NCBI RefSeq assembly: GCF_003385775.1
Contig: NZ_QRDP01000004.1
Span: 682,001-746,000, forward strand
DNA length: 64,000 bases
Reading direction: 5' to 3'
Source of the DNA: Parasphingopyxis lamellibrachiae
Lineage (GTDB): Bacteria > Pseudomonadota > Alphaproteobacteria > Sphingomonadales > Sphingomonadaceae
Below are positions 1 through 9,530 of this stretch, one piece after another; position 1 is the stretch's first letter, and each line of letters starts with the position of its first letter. The notes under the pieces are model-generated. The model was not told where the DNA came from. It worked only from the letters and a program-made list of their open reading frames with translations, and did no database searches. A program made the translations under genes and the position numbers.

Positions 1-1178
1 TCGGTAACATTTTCAAGGGTTGGCAGATCGAACATCGAATCCAGCAAGATGCCTTCGAGGATCGACCGAAGGCCGCGGGCACCGGTTTTGCGTTCAATCG
101 CCTTTTTGGCGATGGCAACCAGCGCGTCATCGGTAAATTCGAGCTTCACATCTTCCATGTCGAAGAGTTTCGCATATTGCTTGACCAGCGCATTTTTCGG
201 TTCGCTCAGAATCTTGATCAGCGCATCTTCATCGAGATCGTCGAGCGTTGCGATAACCGGCAAACGGCCGACAAATTCGGGGATCAGGCCATATTTGAGC
301 AGATCTTCCGGCTCAACATGGCGCAGCACTTCGCCAACCTTACGTTCTTCCGGCGCTTCGACATGGGCACCAAAGCCCATCGATTTACCCTGCATGCGGT
401 CTGCGATCACCTTGTCGAGTCCCGAAAAAGCGCCGCCGCAGACGAACAGGATGTTGGTCGTATCGACCTGGAGGAATTCCTGCTGCGGATGCTTGCGGCC
501 GCCCTGTGGCGGAACGCTTGCCGTCGTACCTTCCATCAGCTTGAGCAGAGCCTGCTGCACGCCCTCGCCAGAAACGTCGCGCGTGATTGAGGGATTGTCG
601 GACTTACGGCTGATCTTGTCGATCTCGTCGATATAGACGATGCCGCGCTGGGCGCGCTCGACATTGTAATCGGACGCCTGAAGCAGTTTCAGGATGATAT
701 TCTCAACATCTTCGCCGACATAGCCCGCTTCGGTGAGCGTGGTCGCATCGGCCATCGTGAAGGGCACGTCGAGAATGCGTGCGAGGGTCTGTGCGAGCAA
801 GGTCTTGCCGCAGCCCGTGGGGCCGACGAGCATGATGTTCGATTTGGCAAGTTCGACATCGCCGCCCGTGGAACCGTGGTTAAGCCGCTTGTAATGGTTA
901 TGGACGGCAACCGAGAGGACTCTCTTCGCCCTGCCCTGACCGATTACATAATCATCGAGAACTTCGCAGATTTCCTGCGGTGACGGCACTCCGCCTTCGC
1001 GCTTGGAGGCGATTGCGCCCTTCGTTTCTTCGCGAATGATGTCGTTGCACAGCTCGACGCATTCATCGCAGATGAACACGGTCGGCCCGGCAATCAGCTT
1101 ACGCACCTCATGCTGCGATTTTCCGCAGAAAGAGCAATAAAGCGTGCTCTTCGAATCACCGCCGCTAAGCTTCGTCAT
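1..1178 (-). CDS. clpX: ATP-dependent Clp protease ATP-binding subunit ClpX (C-terminus cut by window edge)
   Basis: AAA+ unfoldase that feeds substrates to the ClpP peptidase in the cytoplasm. The N-terminal zinc-binding domain is visible (Cys15, Cys18, Cys37, Cys40), followed by a Walker A (GPTGCGKT), a Walker B region (YIDEIDK) and the ClpX-typical GYVGEDVEN segment. About 392 residues are present; the family is about 420, so only the extreme C-terminus is lost at base 1. The ATG at 1178 has a strong ribosome site (GGAGGAAATTT) just upstream. It lies 107 bases downstream of clpP on the same strand, the usual alphaproteobacterial order, with a possible promoter of its own in that gap. Identification is secure. 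Confidence 0.97.
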   Translation of the reverse strand, partial: MTKLSGGDSKSTLYCSFCGKSQHEVRKLIAGPTVFICDECVELCNDIIREETKGAIASKREGGVPSPQEICEVLDDYVIGQGRAKRVLSVAVHNHYKRLNHGSTGGDVELAKSNIMLVGPTGCGKTLLAQTLARILDVPFTMADATTLTEAGYVGEDVENIILKLLQASDYNVERAQRGIVYIDEIDKISRKSDNPSITRDVSGEGVQQALLKLMEGTTASVPPQGGRKHPQQEFLQVDTTNILFVCGGAFSGLDKVIADRMQGKSMGFGAHVEAPEERKVGEVLRHVEPEDLLKYGLIPEFVGRLPVIATLDDLDEDALIKILSEPKNALVKQYAKLFDMEDVKLEFTDDALVAIAKKAIERKTGARGLRSILEGILLDSMFDLPTLENVT

Positions 1179-1215
1179 ATAAATTTCCTCCGGCCGCCAT
1201 TGCGCAGCCGTCAAC

Positions 1216-1245
1216 AGTTTAGCCCGTCAGAGCATGTCTCGACAA
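1216..1245 (-). promoter_or_regulatory. candidate sigma70-type promoter for clpX
   Basis: On the minus strand TTGTCG (1245-1240) is followed after 18 bases by TAAACT (1221-1216), about 40 bases before the clpX start. It would allow clpX expression separate from clpP. This is a visual match only. Confidence 0.3.
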
Positions 1246-1285
1246 TGACTTATTACACAAGAAAGTGGCTATCGGCTTAATCGCC

Positions 1286-1912
1286 CTAGCTATCGGATTT
1301 GGCTTCGTTTTCCGGACGTTTCTCATACACTTCGTCGATAAGGCCGAAAGCCTTGGCCTCGTCCGCATCGAAAAACTTGTCGCGATCGACATTCTTTTCG
1401 ATCTCTTCGACCGGTTGACCGGAATATTTGGCCATCAGCTCATTCATCTTGGCCCGCGTCTTGATCAGCTCTTTGGCGTGGATCTCGACATCGGCGGCCG
1501 TGCCCTGCATCCCGCTCGATGGCTGGTGGATCATTACCTTGGCGTTGGCCAGCGCAACCCGCATGCCCGGCTCGCCGGCCGTCAGCAGAAACGCACCCAT
1601 CGATGCCGCAAAACCGACGCACACCGTACCGACGCGCGGGCGGATATATTGCATGGTATCATGGATAGCCATGCCGGCCGTAACCGATCCGCCGGGCGAA
1701 TTGATGTACATGTAAATGTCTTTTTTCGGATTTTCCGATTCAAGGAACAGAAGCTGCGCTGTGATCAGCGACGCCATATTGTCCTCTACAGGTCCGGTGA
1801 GGAATATGATCCGGTCGCGCAAAAGTCGCGAAAAAATGTCGAAACTCCGCTCGCCGCGATTGGATTGTTCGATAACGATGGGGACGAGCGAGTCTTGAAT
1901 GGGATCGTACAT
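1286..1912 (-). CDS. clpP: ATP-dependent Clp protease proteolytic subunit ClpP
   Basis: Serine peptidase that forms the 14-mer barrel degrading proteins unfolded by ClpX (or ClpA). The 208-residue length is typical. The catalytic triad is readable: Ser104 in [11 protein letters not shown], His129 in MIHQPSSG, and Asp178 in VDRDKF by alignment to the E. coli spacing. The oxyanion-loop region NSPGGSV is present near residue 71. ATG at 1912 follows an AGG-containing ribosome site. It stands between a GT2 glycosyltransferase gene upstream and clpX downstream, all on the minus strand. No defect is seen. Confidence 0.97.
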   Translation of the reverse strand: MYDPIQDSLVPIVIEQSNRGERSFDIFSRLLRDRIIFLTGPVEDNMASLITAQLLFLESENPKKDIYMYINSPGGSVTAGMAIHDTMQYIRPRVGTVCVGFAASMGAFLLTAGEPGMRVALANAKVMIHQPSSGMQGTAADVEIHAKELIKTRAKMNELMAKYSGQPVEEIEKNVDRDKFFDADEAKAFGLIDEVYEKRPENEAKSDS

Positions 1913-1977
1913 GTTGGACCTTTCCGGGAAATCAGTTTCGCCAACATTGCGACTTTGGCGCTTCGCTTCAAGGGGGC

Positions 1978-2967
1978 TTAGCGATTGAAGGGCAGTCCCG
2001 GCGCAGAAAAACCGAGATAGGCGAGCCTGCGCAGTTCCCGCCGACCACGAACAACCGTGTCCAGGATCATGCCGGCGAACAGGTTGAGGGACGCAAGCAG
2101 CATAAGGCCGGTCGCCAGAATGGCGGTCGGGAAACGGGGTACAAGCCCGGTCTGGGCATAGGTGATCGCCAGCGGCACGGCCAATATGATCGCCGCAAGC
2201 GCCAGGAATCCGGCAATCGCACCGAAGAAGAGGACCGGGCGCTCCATGCGGAACAGGGTCGCCATGGTTCGCAGAATACGGAAACCGTCGCGATAGGTGG
2301 ATAGCTTTGATTCCGATCCTTCGGGTCGTGCGCTATATTCGGTCACTTCCTCGGCGACCGGCATCTTCAGCTCCAGCGCATGCACGCTGATCTCAGTCTC
2401 AATTTCGAAACCCTGCGAAAGCACCGGAAAACTCTTTACGAACCGGCGCGAGAAGACGCGATAACCGGAAAGAATGTCGTTGAAACTGCGCCCGAACAAT
2501 TTGGCGAGAATGCCGGTCAGCACGGCGTTTCCAAGGCGATGTCCGCTGCGATAGGCGGCCTCGACTTCAGTTTTGCGGGCACCGACGACCATGTCGAGCT
2601 GTTCTTCGACCAGACGGCGAACCAGACGCGGTGCGGCCGCGGCCTCATAAGTCGCGTCGCCATCGGCCATGATATAGATATCCGCTTCGACATCCGCGAA
2701 CATCCGGCGGACAACATGGCCCTTCCCCTGCATGGTCTCGCAGCGGACGATGGCTCCCGCCGCCCCAGCAACTTCGGCGGTGCGGTCTGAACTGTTATTG
2801 TCGTAAACGTAGATATCGGCCTGGGGCAGCGCGGCCTTGAAATCGGCGACGGTCTGCGCGATCGCCGCTTCCTCGTTATAGCAAGGAAGGATCACCGCTA
2901 TCGTCGGCGATCCGGCAGGGCGAAACGCAATCTCGCTTTCCGCCACGAATTCCCTGATTTGTTCCAT
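1978..2967 (-). CDS. family 2 glycosyltransferase, dolichol/undecaprenyl-phosphate sugar transferase type
   Basis: Probable membrane-anchored GT-A glycosyltransferase that moves a sugar from a nucleotide donor, perhaps to a polyprenyl phosphate. Residues 22-60 ([11 protein letters not shown], then [11 protein letters not shown]) form the nucleotide-binding start. [10 protein letters not shown] lies at about 81-90 and the metal-binding DGD is Asp102/Asp104 in ADGDATYE. Two C-terminal hydrophobic segments at about 244-268 and 280-303 resemble GtrB/DPM1-like enzymes with membrane tails. Length is 329 residues. It sits between tig and clpP, which are usually adjacent in related bacteria, so it looks like a local insertion. 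Donor and acceptor cannot be told from sequence. Confidence 0.85.
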   Translation of the reverse strand: MEQIREFVAESEIAFRPAGSPTIAVILPCYNEEAAIAQTVADFKAALPQADIYVYDNNSSDRTAEVAGAAGAIVRCETMQGKGHVVRRMFADVEADIYIMADGDATYEAAAAPRLVRRLVEEQLDMVVGARKTEVEAAYRSGHRLGNAVLTGILAKLFGRSFNDILSGYRVFSRRFVKSFPVLSQGFEIETEISVHALELKMPVAEEVTEYSARPEGSESKLSTYRDGFRILRTMATLFRMERPVLFFGAIAGFLALAAIILAVPLAITYAQTGLVPRFPTAILATGLMLLASLNLFAGMILDTVVRGRRELRRLAYLGFSAPGLPFNR

Positions 2968-3034
2968 TACCCACCCTTGGCTGTACCTTTGTCGGCACAG
3001 CTTTTAGGCGGGTAATGGTTAACGAAGAGTTCGG

Positions 3035-3052
3035 AAATTCGCCTTTTCGGCG
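3035..3052 (-). terminator. weak hairpin after trigger factor gene
   Basis: Just past the tig stop the minus strand reads CGCC-GAAAA-GGCG followed by AATTT. The stem is short and the T-run poor, so it is at best a weak terminator or attenuating hairpin before the glycosyltransferase gene. Confidence 0.25.
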
Positions 3053-3057
3053 CAAAA

Positions 3058-4590
3058 TCAGCTTTCCGAAGCCGGTGTTTTCTTCGCAGCGGGCTTTTTG
3101 GCGGCGGGCTTCTTGGTAGCCGTTTTCTTTGCCGGTGCTTTCTTGGCTGCAGCCGGCTTCTTGGCGGCAGGTTTCTTTGCCGCAGCCTTTTTTGCGGCGG
3201 GCTTCTTCGTGGCTGCTTTCTTGGCAGCCGGCTTCTTTTTCGCGGGTTTTGCGGTTTCTTCTTCGTCCGCCTCGATTGCCGCTTCCAGTTCCTCGCGAGT
3301 TACCGCACGGTCCGTGATCTTGGCGTTCTCGAAAAGATAGTCGACAACCTTGTCTTCATACAGCGGAGCGCGAAGCTGAGCGGCGGCCATTGGGTCCTGC
3401 TGGACATATTGGATGAAGCGTTCGCGATCTTCCGGCCCATATTGCTGGGCGGCCTGAGCGATCAGTTGGCTCATCTCGCTCTGGTTGATCTCGACACCGT
3501 TTTTCTGGCCGATTTCGGACAGCAGAAGACCAAGGCGAACGCGGCGTTCCGCGATGTCGCGATACTCGTCCTTCTCGTTTTCCATTTCCTTGCGTGCGGC
3601 TTCAGGATCCGGCTCGTGCGACGCTTCATGCTCAAGCTGCTTCCAGATCTGCTCGAACTCGGAGTCCACCATTGTCGGCGGAACCGGGAAATCGTGGTTT
3701 GCGGCCAGATAATCGAGCAATCTGCGTTTCATGTGCGTCCGTGTCAGGCCATTGAGCTCCTGCTCGACCTGCCCCTTCATCAGCTCGCGCAGCTTGTCGA
3801 TACCTTCGAGACCCAGCGATTTCGCGAAATCATCGTCCGCCTTGGCTTCCACCGGTTTCTGGACTTCGCCGACGACGATATCGAAAACGGCCTTTTTGCC
3901 CTTCAGATAATCGACATTGTAATCGTCCGGGAAAGTGACTTTCACTTCCTTGGCATCATTGGCCTTCACGCCGACGAGCTGATCTTCGAAACCGGGAATG
4001 AGCTGTCCGGAGCCGATCGTGACCGACATGCCTTCGCCCTTGCCGCCGTCGAACGGCTCGCCATCGACCTTGCCTTCGAAGTCCATGACGACAAGATCGC
4101 CTTCTTTGGCCTTGTAGGTTTTTGCAGCCGCTTCATAGCTCTTCTGATTCTCGGCAAGCGTCAGGATGGCGGCATCGACGGCCTTGTCGTCCGCTTCGAC
4201 CGTCAGGCGTTCGAGTGCGATATCGTCGATCTTGGTCTCGGGAATTTCCGGCAGAACTTCGACTTTCATCGAAATCTCGATATCCTTGCCGCGTTCCCAG
4301 TCCGGGTCGAGTTCGACTTCCGGCTGCATGGCGGGGCGGATGTCCTGCTCCTTCATCGCATCCTGGATTCCGGACTGGATCGCCTTGTTGACGACATCCT
4401 GTTCAATCGACTCGCCATGCATTTTGCGAACGAGGTTTGTCGGCACCTTGCCCGGGCGGAAACCAGGCATCCGGACCTGCGGCGTGATTTCTTTCAGCTG
4501 CTGGTCCACCTGCTTTTCGATGTCCGAAAAGGGGATGGTGAGGGTATAGGCGCGTTTCAGGCCTTCATTGAGCGTTTCAACGGTCTGCAT
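3058..4590 (-). CDS. tig: trigger factor, ribosome-associated chaperone with basic C-terminal tail
   Basis: Folding chaperone that binds nascent chains at the ribosome exit tunnel and has a peptidyl-prolyl isomerase domain. The ribosome-binding signature is seen in MPGFRPGKVP near residues 45-54. The FKBP-like domain contains EGDLVVMDFEGKVDGEPFDGG. The reading frame stays open upstream through the tRNA, but the ATG at 4590 (MQTVETLNEGLKR) matches the family start. The protein has 510 residues, longer than the usual 430-450. The extra length is a C-terminal tail of about 65 residues made of KKPAAKK-type repeats, resembling histone H1. It lies directly downstream of tRNA-Leu. Core identity is certain; the role of the tail is unknown. 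Confidence 0.96.
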   Translation of the reverse strand: MQTVETLNEGLKRAYTLTIPFSDIEKQVDQQLKEITPQVRMPGFRPGKVPTNLVRKMHGESIEQDVVNKAIQSGIQDAMKEQDIRPAMQPEVELDPDWERGKDIEISMKVEVLPEIPETKIDDIALERLTVEADDKAVDAAILTLAENQKSYEAAAKTYKAKEGDLVVMDFEGKVDGEPFDGGKGEGMSVTIGSGQLIPGFEDQLVGVKANDAKEVKVTFPDDYNVDYLKGKKAVFDIVVGEVQKPVEAKADDDFAKSLGLEGIDKLRELMKGQVEQELNGLTRTHMKRRLLDYLAANHDFPVPPTMVDSEFEQIWKQLEHEASHEPDPEAARKEMENEKDEYRDIAERRVRLGLLLSEIGQKNGVEINQSEMSQLIAQAAQQYGPEDRERFIQYVQQDPMAAAQLRAPLYEDKVVDYLFENAKITDRAVTREELEAAIEADEEETAKPAKKKPAAKKAATKKPAAKKAAAKKPAAKKPAAAKKAPAKKTATKKPAAKKPAAKKTPASES

Positions 4591-4660
4591 GGGTCTAACA
4601 ATAAGCCTTCGTAAAAAAGGAAAAATCTGCCGGCGGTTGGCCCCGGGACAGTGGCAAGCC

Positions 4661-4745
4661 TGGTGCGGGCGAAGGGACTCGAACCCCCACATCTTTCGAT
4701 ACTTGGACCTAAACCAAGCGCGTCTACCAGTTCCGCCACGCCCGC
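4661..4745 (-). tRNA. tRNA-Leu (anticodon TAG)
   Basis: The minus strand folds as a class II tRNA. The acceptor arms are GCGGGCG and CGCCCGC, the anticodon loop is TTTAGGT with anticodon TAG, a long variable arm is present, the T-loop is GGTTCGAGTCC and the CCA end is encoded. It precedes tig on the same strand, with 70 bases between them. Confidence 0.97.
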
Positions 4746-4768
4746 TAGAGGACCGCCGATCGGCGGGG

Positions 4769-4796
4769 TCTATAGCAATAAAGCGCGGAAGGGCAA
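4769..4796 (-). promoter_or_regulatory. candidate promoter for tRNA-Leu and tig
   Basis: The minus strand has TTGCCC (4796-4791), 16 bases, then TATAGA (4774-4769), placing a start near 4762, some 17 bases before the tRNA. A 14-base perfect palindrome CCGCCGATCGGCGG (4753-4766) lies at the predicted start and includes a GC-rich stretch of the kind linked to stringent control of stable RNA promoters. Inferred by eye. Confidence 0.45.
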
Positions 4797-4942
4797 GCAA
4801 TGATCCTGATTGGCACAGAGTATCGTGCCCGAGACGGGTCTATACTGCGGCGATATCGGATTGCATGGAATTCGCCGACCGCCTTCTGGCCAATGCTCCT
4901 TTCGCACACTAATAAGGAGACCAACCTGAAAACTGGATCGCA

Positions 4943-5293
4943 ATGAACTTTTTGAAAACACTGTTCTGGATCGTACTGTCAGCTGTGGTCGTCCTGTTCT
5001 CGATCAACAACTGGCTGCCCGTCACCGTAAGCCTGTGGGGCGGTCTGGAAGCCGATGTGAAGAAACCGATCTTCGCGCTCTTCTTCTTCCTGCTCGGCTT
5101 CGTTCCGACGATCGTCTACTACCGCACCAAGGCATGGCGGCTGAGCAAGCGGCTCAACACCGTGGCGCGCGAGCTGGCGGACGAACGCGGCATGAAAAAA
5201 TTCCGCGCGCCGGAACCGGCCGGTGGCGAGCCTGCCCCGACCGGCGATGAATTGACGCTGGATACGCCCGCACCGGACGGACAGCGTCCATGA
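4943..5293 (+). CDS. LapA-domain (DUF1049) membrane protein
   Basis: Small inner-membrane protein of the lipopolysaccharide assembly protein A domain family. LapA in enterobacteria works with LapB to control LpxC stability; whether this short homolog does so is unknown. Two hydrophobic segments (about residues 5-22 and 41-60) are joined by a short loop with NNWLPVTVSLWGG. A charged helical region and an acidic proline-rich tail (to residue 116) follow. It is the first gene of the pyrF-trp-accD-folC run; its stop overlaps the pyrF start by 4 bases. The AAGGAG at about 4913 is too far from the ATG, so the translation signal is unclear. Confidence 0.8.
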   Translation: MNFLKTLFWIVLSAVVVLFSINNWLPVTVSLWGGLEADVKKPIFALFFFLLGFVPTIVYYRTKAWRLSKRLNTVARELADERGMKKFRAPEPAGGEPAPTGDELTLDTPAPDGQRP

Positions 5294-5964
5294 GAAGCCC
5301 GGTTTTCATTGCGCTCGACACTCCCGATATCGAGCGCGCCAAAACTATCGCGTCTGCCGTGCGCAACCATGTGGGCGGCATCAAGCTGGGGCTTGAATTC
5401 TTTGCCGCCAACGGTCCCGACGGCGTGAAAGAAATGGCGGCGCTCGAACTGCCGATTTTTCTCGATCTCAAGCTGCACGACATCCCCAACACCGTTGCCA
5501 AGGCGGTGCAGGCGCTGCGCCCGATCCGGCCAGCTATCCTCACCGTACATGCAGGAGGAGGCCGGGCGATGATGGAGGATGCGAAAGCTGCCGCACCCAT
5601 CGATACCAAGGTGGTCGCCGTTACCCTGCTCACCAGCCTCGACGGCGAAGACCTCCACGATATGGGTGTTGCCAGCGATCCGCATGACCAGGTTGTCCGG
5701 CTGACCGAGTTGGCGAAACTGTCGGGCCTGGACGGCGTTGTCTGTTCCGGACGCGAGGTGAAAGCCGCGAAAACCATCTGGCCTGACGGTTTCTTCGTCG
5801 TACCGGGAGTGCGACCGGCCAGCGGCAAGACCGCCGATCAGAAACGCACGGTCACACCGGCAGATGCAATGCATGCGGGTGCATCGATCATCGTTATCGG
5901 TCGCCCCATCACCGGTGCAGACGAGCCAGACATCGCAGCAAGGGCCATAGAAGCAACGCTCTGA
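5290..5964 (+). CDS. pyrF: orotidine 5'-phosphate decarboxylase
   Basis: Last step of UMP synthesis: decarboxylation of OMP in the cytoplasm. The charged active-site network is visible in LDLKLHDIPNTV, with Asp59, Lys61 and Asp64. The phosphate-binding C-terminal segment IIVIGRPIT is also present. Length 224 is usual for the short bacterial form. The ATG overlaps the lapA-like stop (ATGA), so the two are probably translationally coupled, and trpF follows after 3 bases. No pyrimidine attenuator is visible, since the gene is internal to the run. Confidence 0.96.
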   Translation: MRSPVFIALDTPDIERAKTIASAVRNHVGGIKLGLEFFAANGPDGVKEMAALELPIFLDLKLHDIPNTVAKAVQALRPIRPAILTVHAGGGRAMMEDAKAAAPIDTKVVAVTLLTSLDGEDLHDMGVASDPHDQVVRLTELAKLSGLDGVVCSGREVKAAKTIWPDGFFVVPGVRPASGKTADQKRTVTPADAMHAGASIIVIGRPITGADEPDIAARAIEATL

Positions 5965-5967
5965 ATC

Positions 5968-6612
5968 ATGGCAGACATCGATGTGAAGATATGCGGCCTG
6001 ACGTCAGTCGAGGCCATCGAGGCTGCGGCCGAAGCCGGTGCTGCCTATGCCGGATTCGTGTTTTTCGAGAAGAGCCCGCGCAATGTGGTTCCGCGCGAAG
6101 CCCCTGCGCTCGTCAAACATGTTCCCAAGACCATGAAACGGGTCGGCGTGTTCGTCGAGCCGAGCGATTCTCTGCTTGAACGCGCCATCGTGGCCGGGCG
6201 GCTCGACATCATCCAGCTGCACGGAGACGAACGCCCCGAGCGACTGAAATCACTGAAGGCGCGGCATAAAGTTGAAATATGGAAAGCGATCCCTGTGAGC
6301 ACGGCGAGCGATCTGGAGCGCGCCAAGCGCTACCGGGATGATGCCAATCTCATTCTGTTCGACGCACGCACACCCAAGGCATCTCGCCTGCCCGGCGGCA
6401 TGGGAATCGCGTTTGACTGGAAGCTGCTCAACAAGTTCAAACACAAGGCGCCCTGGGGATTATCGGGTGGGTTGAACGCCGATAATGTTGCTGAGGCCCT
6501 TGCGATCACCGGTGCAACCATGCTGGATGTCTCCTCCGGTGTCGAAAGCGAACCGGGTATCAAGAATCCCGACAAGATTTCCGCCTTTATGGAAGCTGTG
6601 AAAGCCGTATGA
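5968..6612 (+). CDS. trpF: phosphoribosylanthranilate isomerase
   Basis: Third step of the tryptophan branch: Amadori rearrangement of phosphoribosylanthranilate to CdRP. The expected general base Cys9 (VKICGLT) and general acid Asp132 (LFDARTPKA) are both present, as is the phosphate-binding [11 protein letters not shown]. At 214 residues it is a stand-alone single-domain (beta/alpha)8 enzyme. It starts 3 bases after pyrF and overlaps trpB by 4 bases. In this group trpF is commonly separated from trpE/G/D/C, as here, where only trpF-B-A are together. Confidence 0.96.
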   Translation: MADIDVKICGLTSVEAIEAAAEAGAAYAGFVFFEKSPRNVVPREAPALVKHVPKTMKRVGVFVEPSDSLLERAIVAGRLDIIQLHGDERPERLKSLKARHKVEIWKAIPVSTASDLERAKRYRDDANLILFDARTPKASRLPGGMGIAFDWKLLNKFKHKAPWGLSGGLNADNVAEALAITGATMLDVSSGVESEPGIKNPDKISAFMEAVKAV

Positions 6613-7850
6613 CAGACCAAGTACCGCCACCGAACAGCTATCGCTCCCTGCCCGACGAACGGGGCCATTTCGGCGAATTTGGCGGGCGCTATGTCGCCGA
6701 AACGCTGATGCCGCTGATCCTCGACCTGGAAAAGGAATATCGGGCGGCCAAGGTCGACCCGGCCTTCCAGGCTGAGTTTGACGACCTGCTCGAACATTAT
6801 GTCGGGCGCCCGTCTCCGCTCTATTATGCAGAGCGGTTGACCGAAGAGGTCCGCAAGGATGCGCCGCAGGACAAAGGCGCGCAGATCTGGTTCAAGCGCG
6901 ACGAACTCAATCATACCGGTGCGCACAAGATCAACAATTGCATCGGCCAGATCCTGCTCGCCAAGCGCATGGGAAAAACGCGGATAATCGCCGAAACCGG
7001 TGCTGGACAGCATGGCGTGGCGACGGCGACCGTTGCAGCGCGTTTTGGCCTGCCCTGCGTTATCTACATGGGTGCGCGCGATATTGAACGGCAACAGCCC
7101 AATGTGTTCCGCATGAAACTACTCGGGGCCGAAGTCGTACCCGTCACAAGCGGTGCGAAAACGCTCAAAGATGCCATGAATGAAGGGCTGCGCGACTGGG
7201 TCGCAAACGTCCATGATACTTTCTACATCATCGGCACGGCCGCTGGACCCCATCCCTATCCAGAACTGGTTCGCGACTTCCAGAGCGTGATCGGAACCGA
7301 AGCGCGTGCGCAACTGCTAGATCGTGTCGGCAGGTTACCCGACCTTCTCGTTGCCGCGATTGGCGGGGGTTCCAACGCCATCGGCCTGTTCCATCCGTTT
7401 CTCGACGATCCGGATGTGAAGATGCTGGGTGTGGAAGCGGCGGGCGAAGGCCTGGGCAAACGCCACGCAGCCAGCCTTGCCGGCGGCAATCCCGGCGTGC
7501 TGCACGGCAACAAGACCTATCTTCTGCAGGATGAGGACGGCCAGATTGCCGAGGCCCATTCGATCAGCGCCGGCCTCGATTACCCGGGCATCGGCCCTGA
7601 ACATGCCTGGCTCAAGGAAAGCGGCCGCGTCGATTATTCGAGCGTGACCGATACCGAGGCGCTCGACGCCTTCCAATTGCTCTGCCGCACCGAAGGAATC
7701 ATTCCCGCACTCGAACCCAGCCACGCGATTTCCGCCGTGACCAGGCGCGCCGTGGACATGGACCGCGACCAGATCATTCTCGCCAATCTCTGCGGCCGGG
7801 GGGACAAAGACATCTTCACGGTCGCCGAAGCGCTGGGAGTCGAGATGTGA
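6609..7850 (+). CDS. trpB: tryptophan synthase beta chain
   Basis: PLP enzyme joining indole, delivered through a tunnel from TrpA, to serine. The Schiff-base lysine is Lys107 in [13 protein letters not shown]. The GGGSNAIG phosphate-binding loop is readable ([16 protein letters not shown]). Length 413 is standard for TrpB1. The N-terminal [15 protein letters not shown] motif is typical. The start overlaps trpF by 4 bases and the stop overlaps trpA by 4 bases, which suits the one-to-one stoichiometry of the alpha2beta2 complex. Confidence 0.98.
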   Translation: MTDQVPPPNSYRSLPDERGHFGEFGGRYVAETLMPLILDLEKEYRAAKVDPAFQAEFDDLLEHYVGRPSPLYYAERLTEEVRKDAPQDKGAQIWFKRDELNHTGAHKINNCIGQILLAKRMGKTRIIAETGAGQHGVATATVAARFGLPCVIYMGARDIERQQPNVFRMKLLGAEVVPVTSGAKTLKDAMNEGLRDWVANVHDTFYIIGTAAGPHPYPELVRDFQSVIGTEARAQLLDRVGRLPDLLVAAIGGGSNAIGLFHPFLDDPDVKMLGVEAAGEGLGKRHAASLAGGNPGVLHGNKTYLLQDEDGQIAEAHSISAGLDYPGIGPEHAWLKESGRVDYSSVTDTEALDAFQLLCRTEGIIPALEPSHAISAVTRRAVDMDRDQIILANLCGRGDKDIFTVAEALGVEM

Positions 7851-8659
7851 ACCGACTGAGCGCTACGTTCGAAGCTTGCCGGACCCAGGGCCGCGCCACC
7901 CTTGTCGCCTTTGTCACCGGCGGAGATCCTTCGCCTGCAAATACTGGCGATATTCTCGACGCATTGGTCGAAGGCGGAGCCGACGTTATCGAGCTCGGCA
8001 TGCCTTTCACCGATCCAATGGCGGACGGCCCATCCATCCAGGAGGCCAATCTGCGTTCGCTGGGCGCGGGAACCACCACCGCCGACCTTTTCGACATCGC
8101 TGGGGATTTTCGTGAACGCCATCCAAGCATAGCGCTCGTACTGATGGGCTATGCAAATCCGATGATCCGGCGCGGACCCCAATGGTTTGCCGAACGCTGT
8201 GTCGAAGCGGGCGTCGACGGTGTCATCTGCGTCGATATTCCTGCCGAGGAAGACGAAGCGCTCGGCCCGGCCCTGCGCGAGCAGGATGTCGCCATGATCA
8301 GGCTTGCCACGCCGACGACCAACGCCGACCGCCTTCCCGCTGTGCTCGATGGTGCTTCAGGCTTTCTCTATTATGTCTCGGTTGCCGGAATTACCGGCAA
8401 GCAACAGGCAGCACAGGACAGTATCGAAGCGGCCGTCGCGCGGCTGAAAGCACAGACGAACCTTCCCGTTGCGGTCGGCTTCGGCGTTCGCACGCCGGAA
8501 CAGGCGGCCGATATCGCCCGTGTCGCGGACGGCGTTGTCGTTGGTTCTGCGATTGTCGAGCTGATCGGCGAACATGGCAAGGATGCTCCCGGCCCGGTTC
8601 GCGACTATATCGGAACGCTGTCAGACGCTATAAGCACTGCCCGAACGGCCAAAGGATAA
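7847..8659 (+). CDS. trpA: tryptophan synthase alpha chain
   Basis: Cleaves indole-3-glycerol phosphate to indole and glyceraldehyde 3-phosphate within the TrpAB complex. The catalytic pair sits at the classic positions Glu49 and Asp60 ([16 protein letters not shown]). The phosphate-binding [11 protein letters not shown] segment is present. Length is 270. The GTG at 7847 overlaps the trpB stop, and accD begins 4 bases after the trpA stop, so transcription probably continues into lipid and folate genes. Confidence 0.97.
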   Translation: MNRLSATFEACRTQGRATLVAFVTGGDPSPANTGDILDALVEGGADVIELGMPFTDPMADGPSIQEANLRSLGAGTTTADLFDIAGDFRERHPSIALVLMGYANPMIRRGPQWFAERCVEAGVDGVICVDIPAEEDEALGPALREQDVAMIRLATPTTNADRLPAVLDGASGFLYYVSVAGITGKQQAAQDSIEAAVARLKAQTNLPVAVGFGVRTPEQAADIARVADGVVVGSAIVELIGEHGKDAPGPVRDYIGTLSDAISTARTAKG

Positions 8660-8663
8660 TATC

Positions 8664-9518
8664 ATGAACTGGTTCAACAATGTCCGGAACCGCATTCCCT
8701 TCATCTCGAAGAGGTCGACCGAAGACACGCTCTGGCATAAATGCCGGGACTGCAACCAGATGGTGTTCACCAAAGAATATGAGGAGAATCTCTCCGTGTG
8801 CCCGGAATGCGGATTCCACGGACGCATTGGCCCCTCGGCGCGATTTCTCCAGCTGTTCGACGATATGAGCTGGGAAGAATTGCCGGCGCCCAAGGTGAAA
8901 GAAGACCCTCTCAAATTCCGCGACCAGAAAAAATATGTCGATCGCCTGAAAGCAGCGCGCTCGGCGACCGGCGAGAGCGACGCTTTCGTCAACGCCAGGG
9001 GCCAGATCAAAGGGCAGGACGCGGTAATCGGCGTTCAGGATTTCGCGTTCATGGGCGGCTCCATGGGCCTCGCCGTGGGTGAAACGTTCGTGCGCGGCGC
9101 GCGCGCGGCGATCGAAGCGCAGTGCCCCTATATCGTTTTCACCGCCTCTGGCGGCGCACGTATGCAGGAAGGCGGACTCTCGCTTATGCAGATGCCCAAG
9201 ATGACGGTTGCCGTCGAAGAATTGCGTGAGGCCGGTCTACCCTACATTGTCGTTCTGACCGATCCGACATCGGGCGGCGTGATGGCCAGCTATGCGATGC
9301 TCGGCGACATCCAGATTTCCGAACCCAAGGCGCTGCTCGCCTTTACCGGTCGCCGGGTGATCGAAAACACCATCCGCGAGAAACTGCCCGACAATTTCCA
9401 GAGCGCCGAATATCTTCTGGAGCATGGTATGCTCGACATGATCGTCGAACGGAGCGCCCTGCGCGATACGCTGGCTCAGCTGATCGCGTTCCTCGCGCCC
9501 TCAAAGCAGGCGGCCTAG
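8664..9518 (+). CDS. accD: acetyl-CoA carboxylase carboxyltransferase subunit beta
   Basis: Beta half of the carboxyltransferase that makes malonyl-CoA for fatty acid synthesis, partnered by AccA (not in the window). The N-terminal zinc ribbon is intact: Cys27, Cys30, Cys46 and Cys49. The carboxyltransferase core has the [12 protein letters not shown] oxyanion segment and [12 protein letters not shown]. Length 284 is usual. It follows trpA by 4 bases and precedes folC by 12 bases, the alphaproteobacterial trpA-accD-folC order. Confidence 0.97.
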   Translation: MNWFNNVRNRIPFISKRSTEDTLWHKCRDCNQMVFTKEYEENLSVCPECGFHGRIGPSARFLQLFDDMSWEELPAPKVKEDPLKFRDQKKYVDRLKAARSATGESDAFVNARGQIKGQDAVIGVQDFAFMGGSMGLAVGETFVRGARAAIEAQCPYIVFTASGGARMQEGGLSLMQMPKMTVAVEELREAGLPYIVVLTDPTSGGVMASYAMLGDIQISEPKALLAFTGRRVIENTIREKLPDNFQSAEYLLEHGMLDMIVERSALRDTLAQLIAFLAPSKQAA

Positions 9519-9530
9519 CAGCGCCCGGCC

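Noticed and set aside
3098-3340. Alanine/phenylalanine-rich hydrophobic plus-strand frames resembling membrane proteins
   Set aside because: They are the antisense reading of the lysine-rich repeat tail of trigger factor, so the hydrophobicity is an artefact.
4591-4800. N-terminal extension of trigger factor through the tRNA
   Set aside because: The extension would be encoded by tRNA-Leu sequence; the ATG at 4590 gives the normal family N-terminus.
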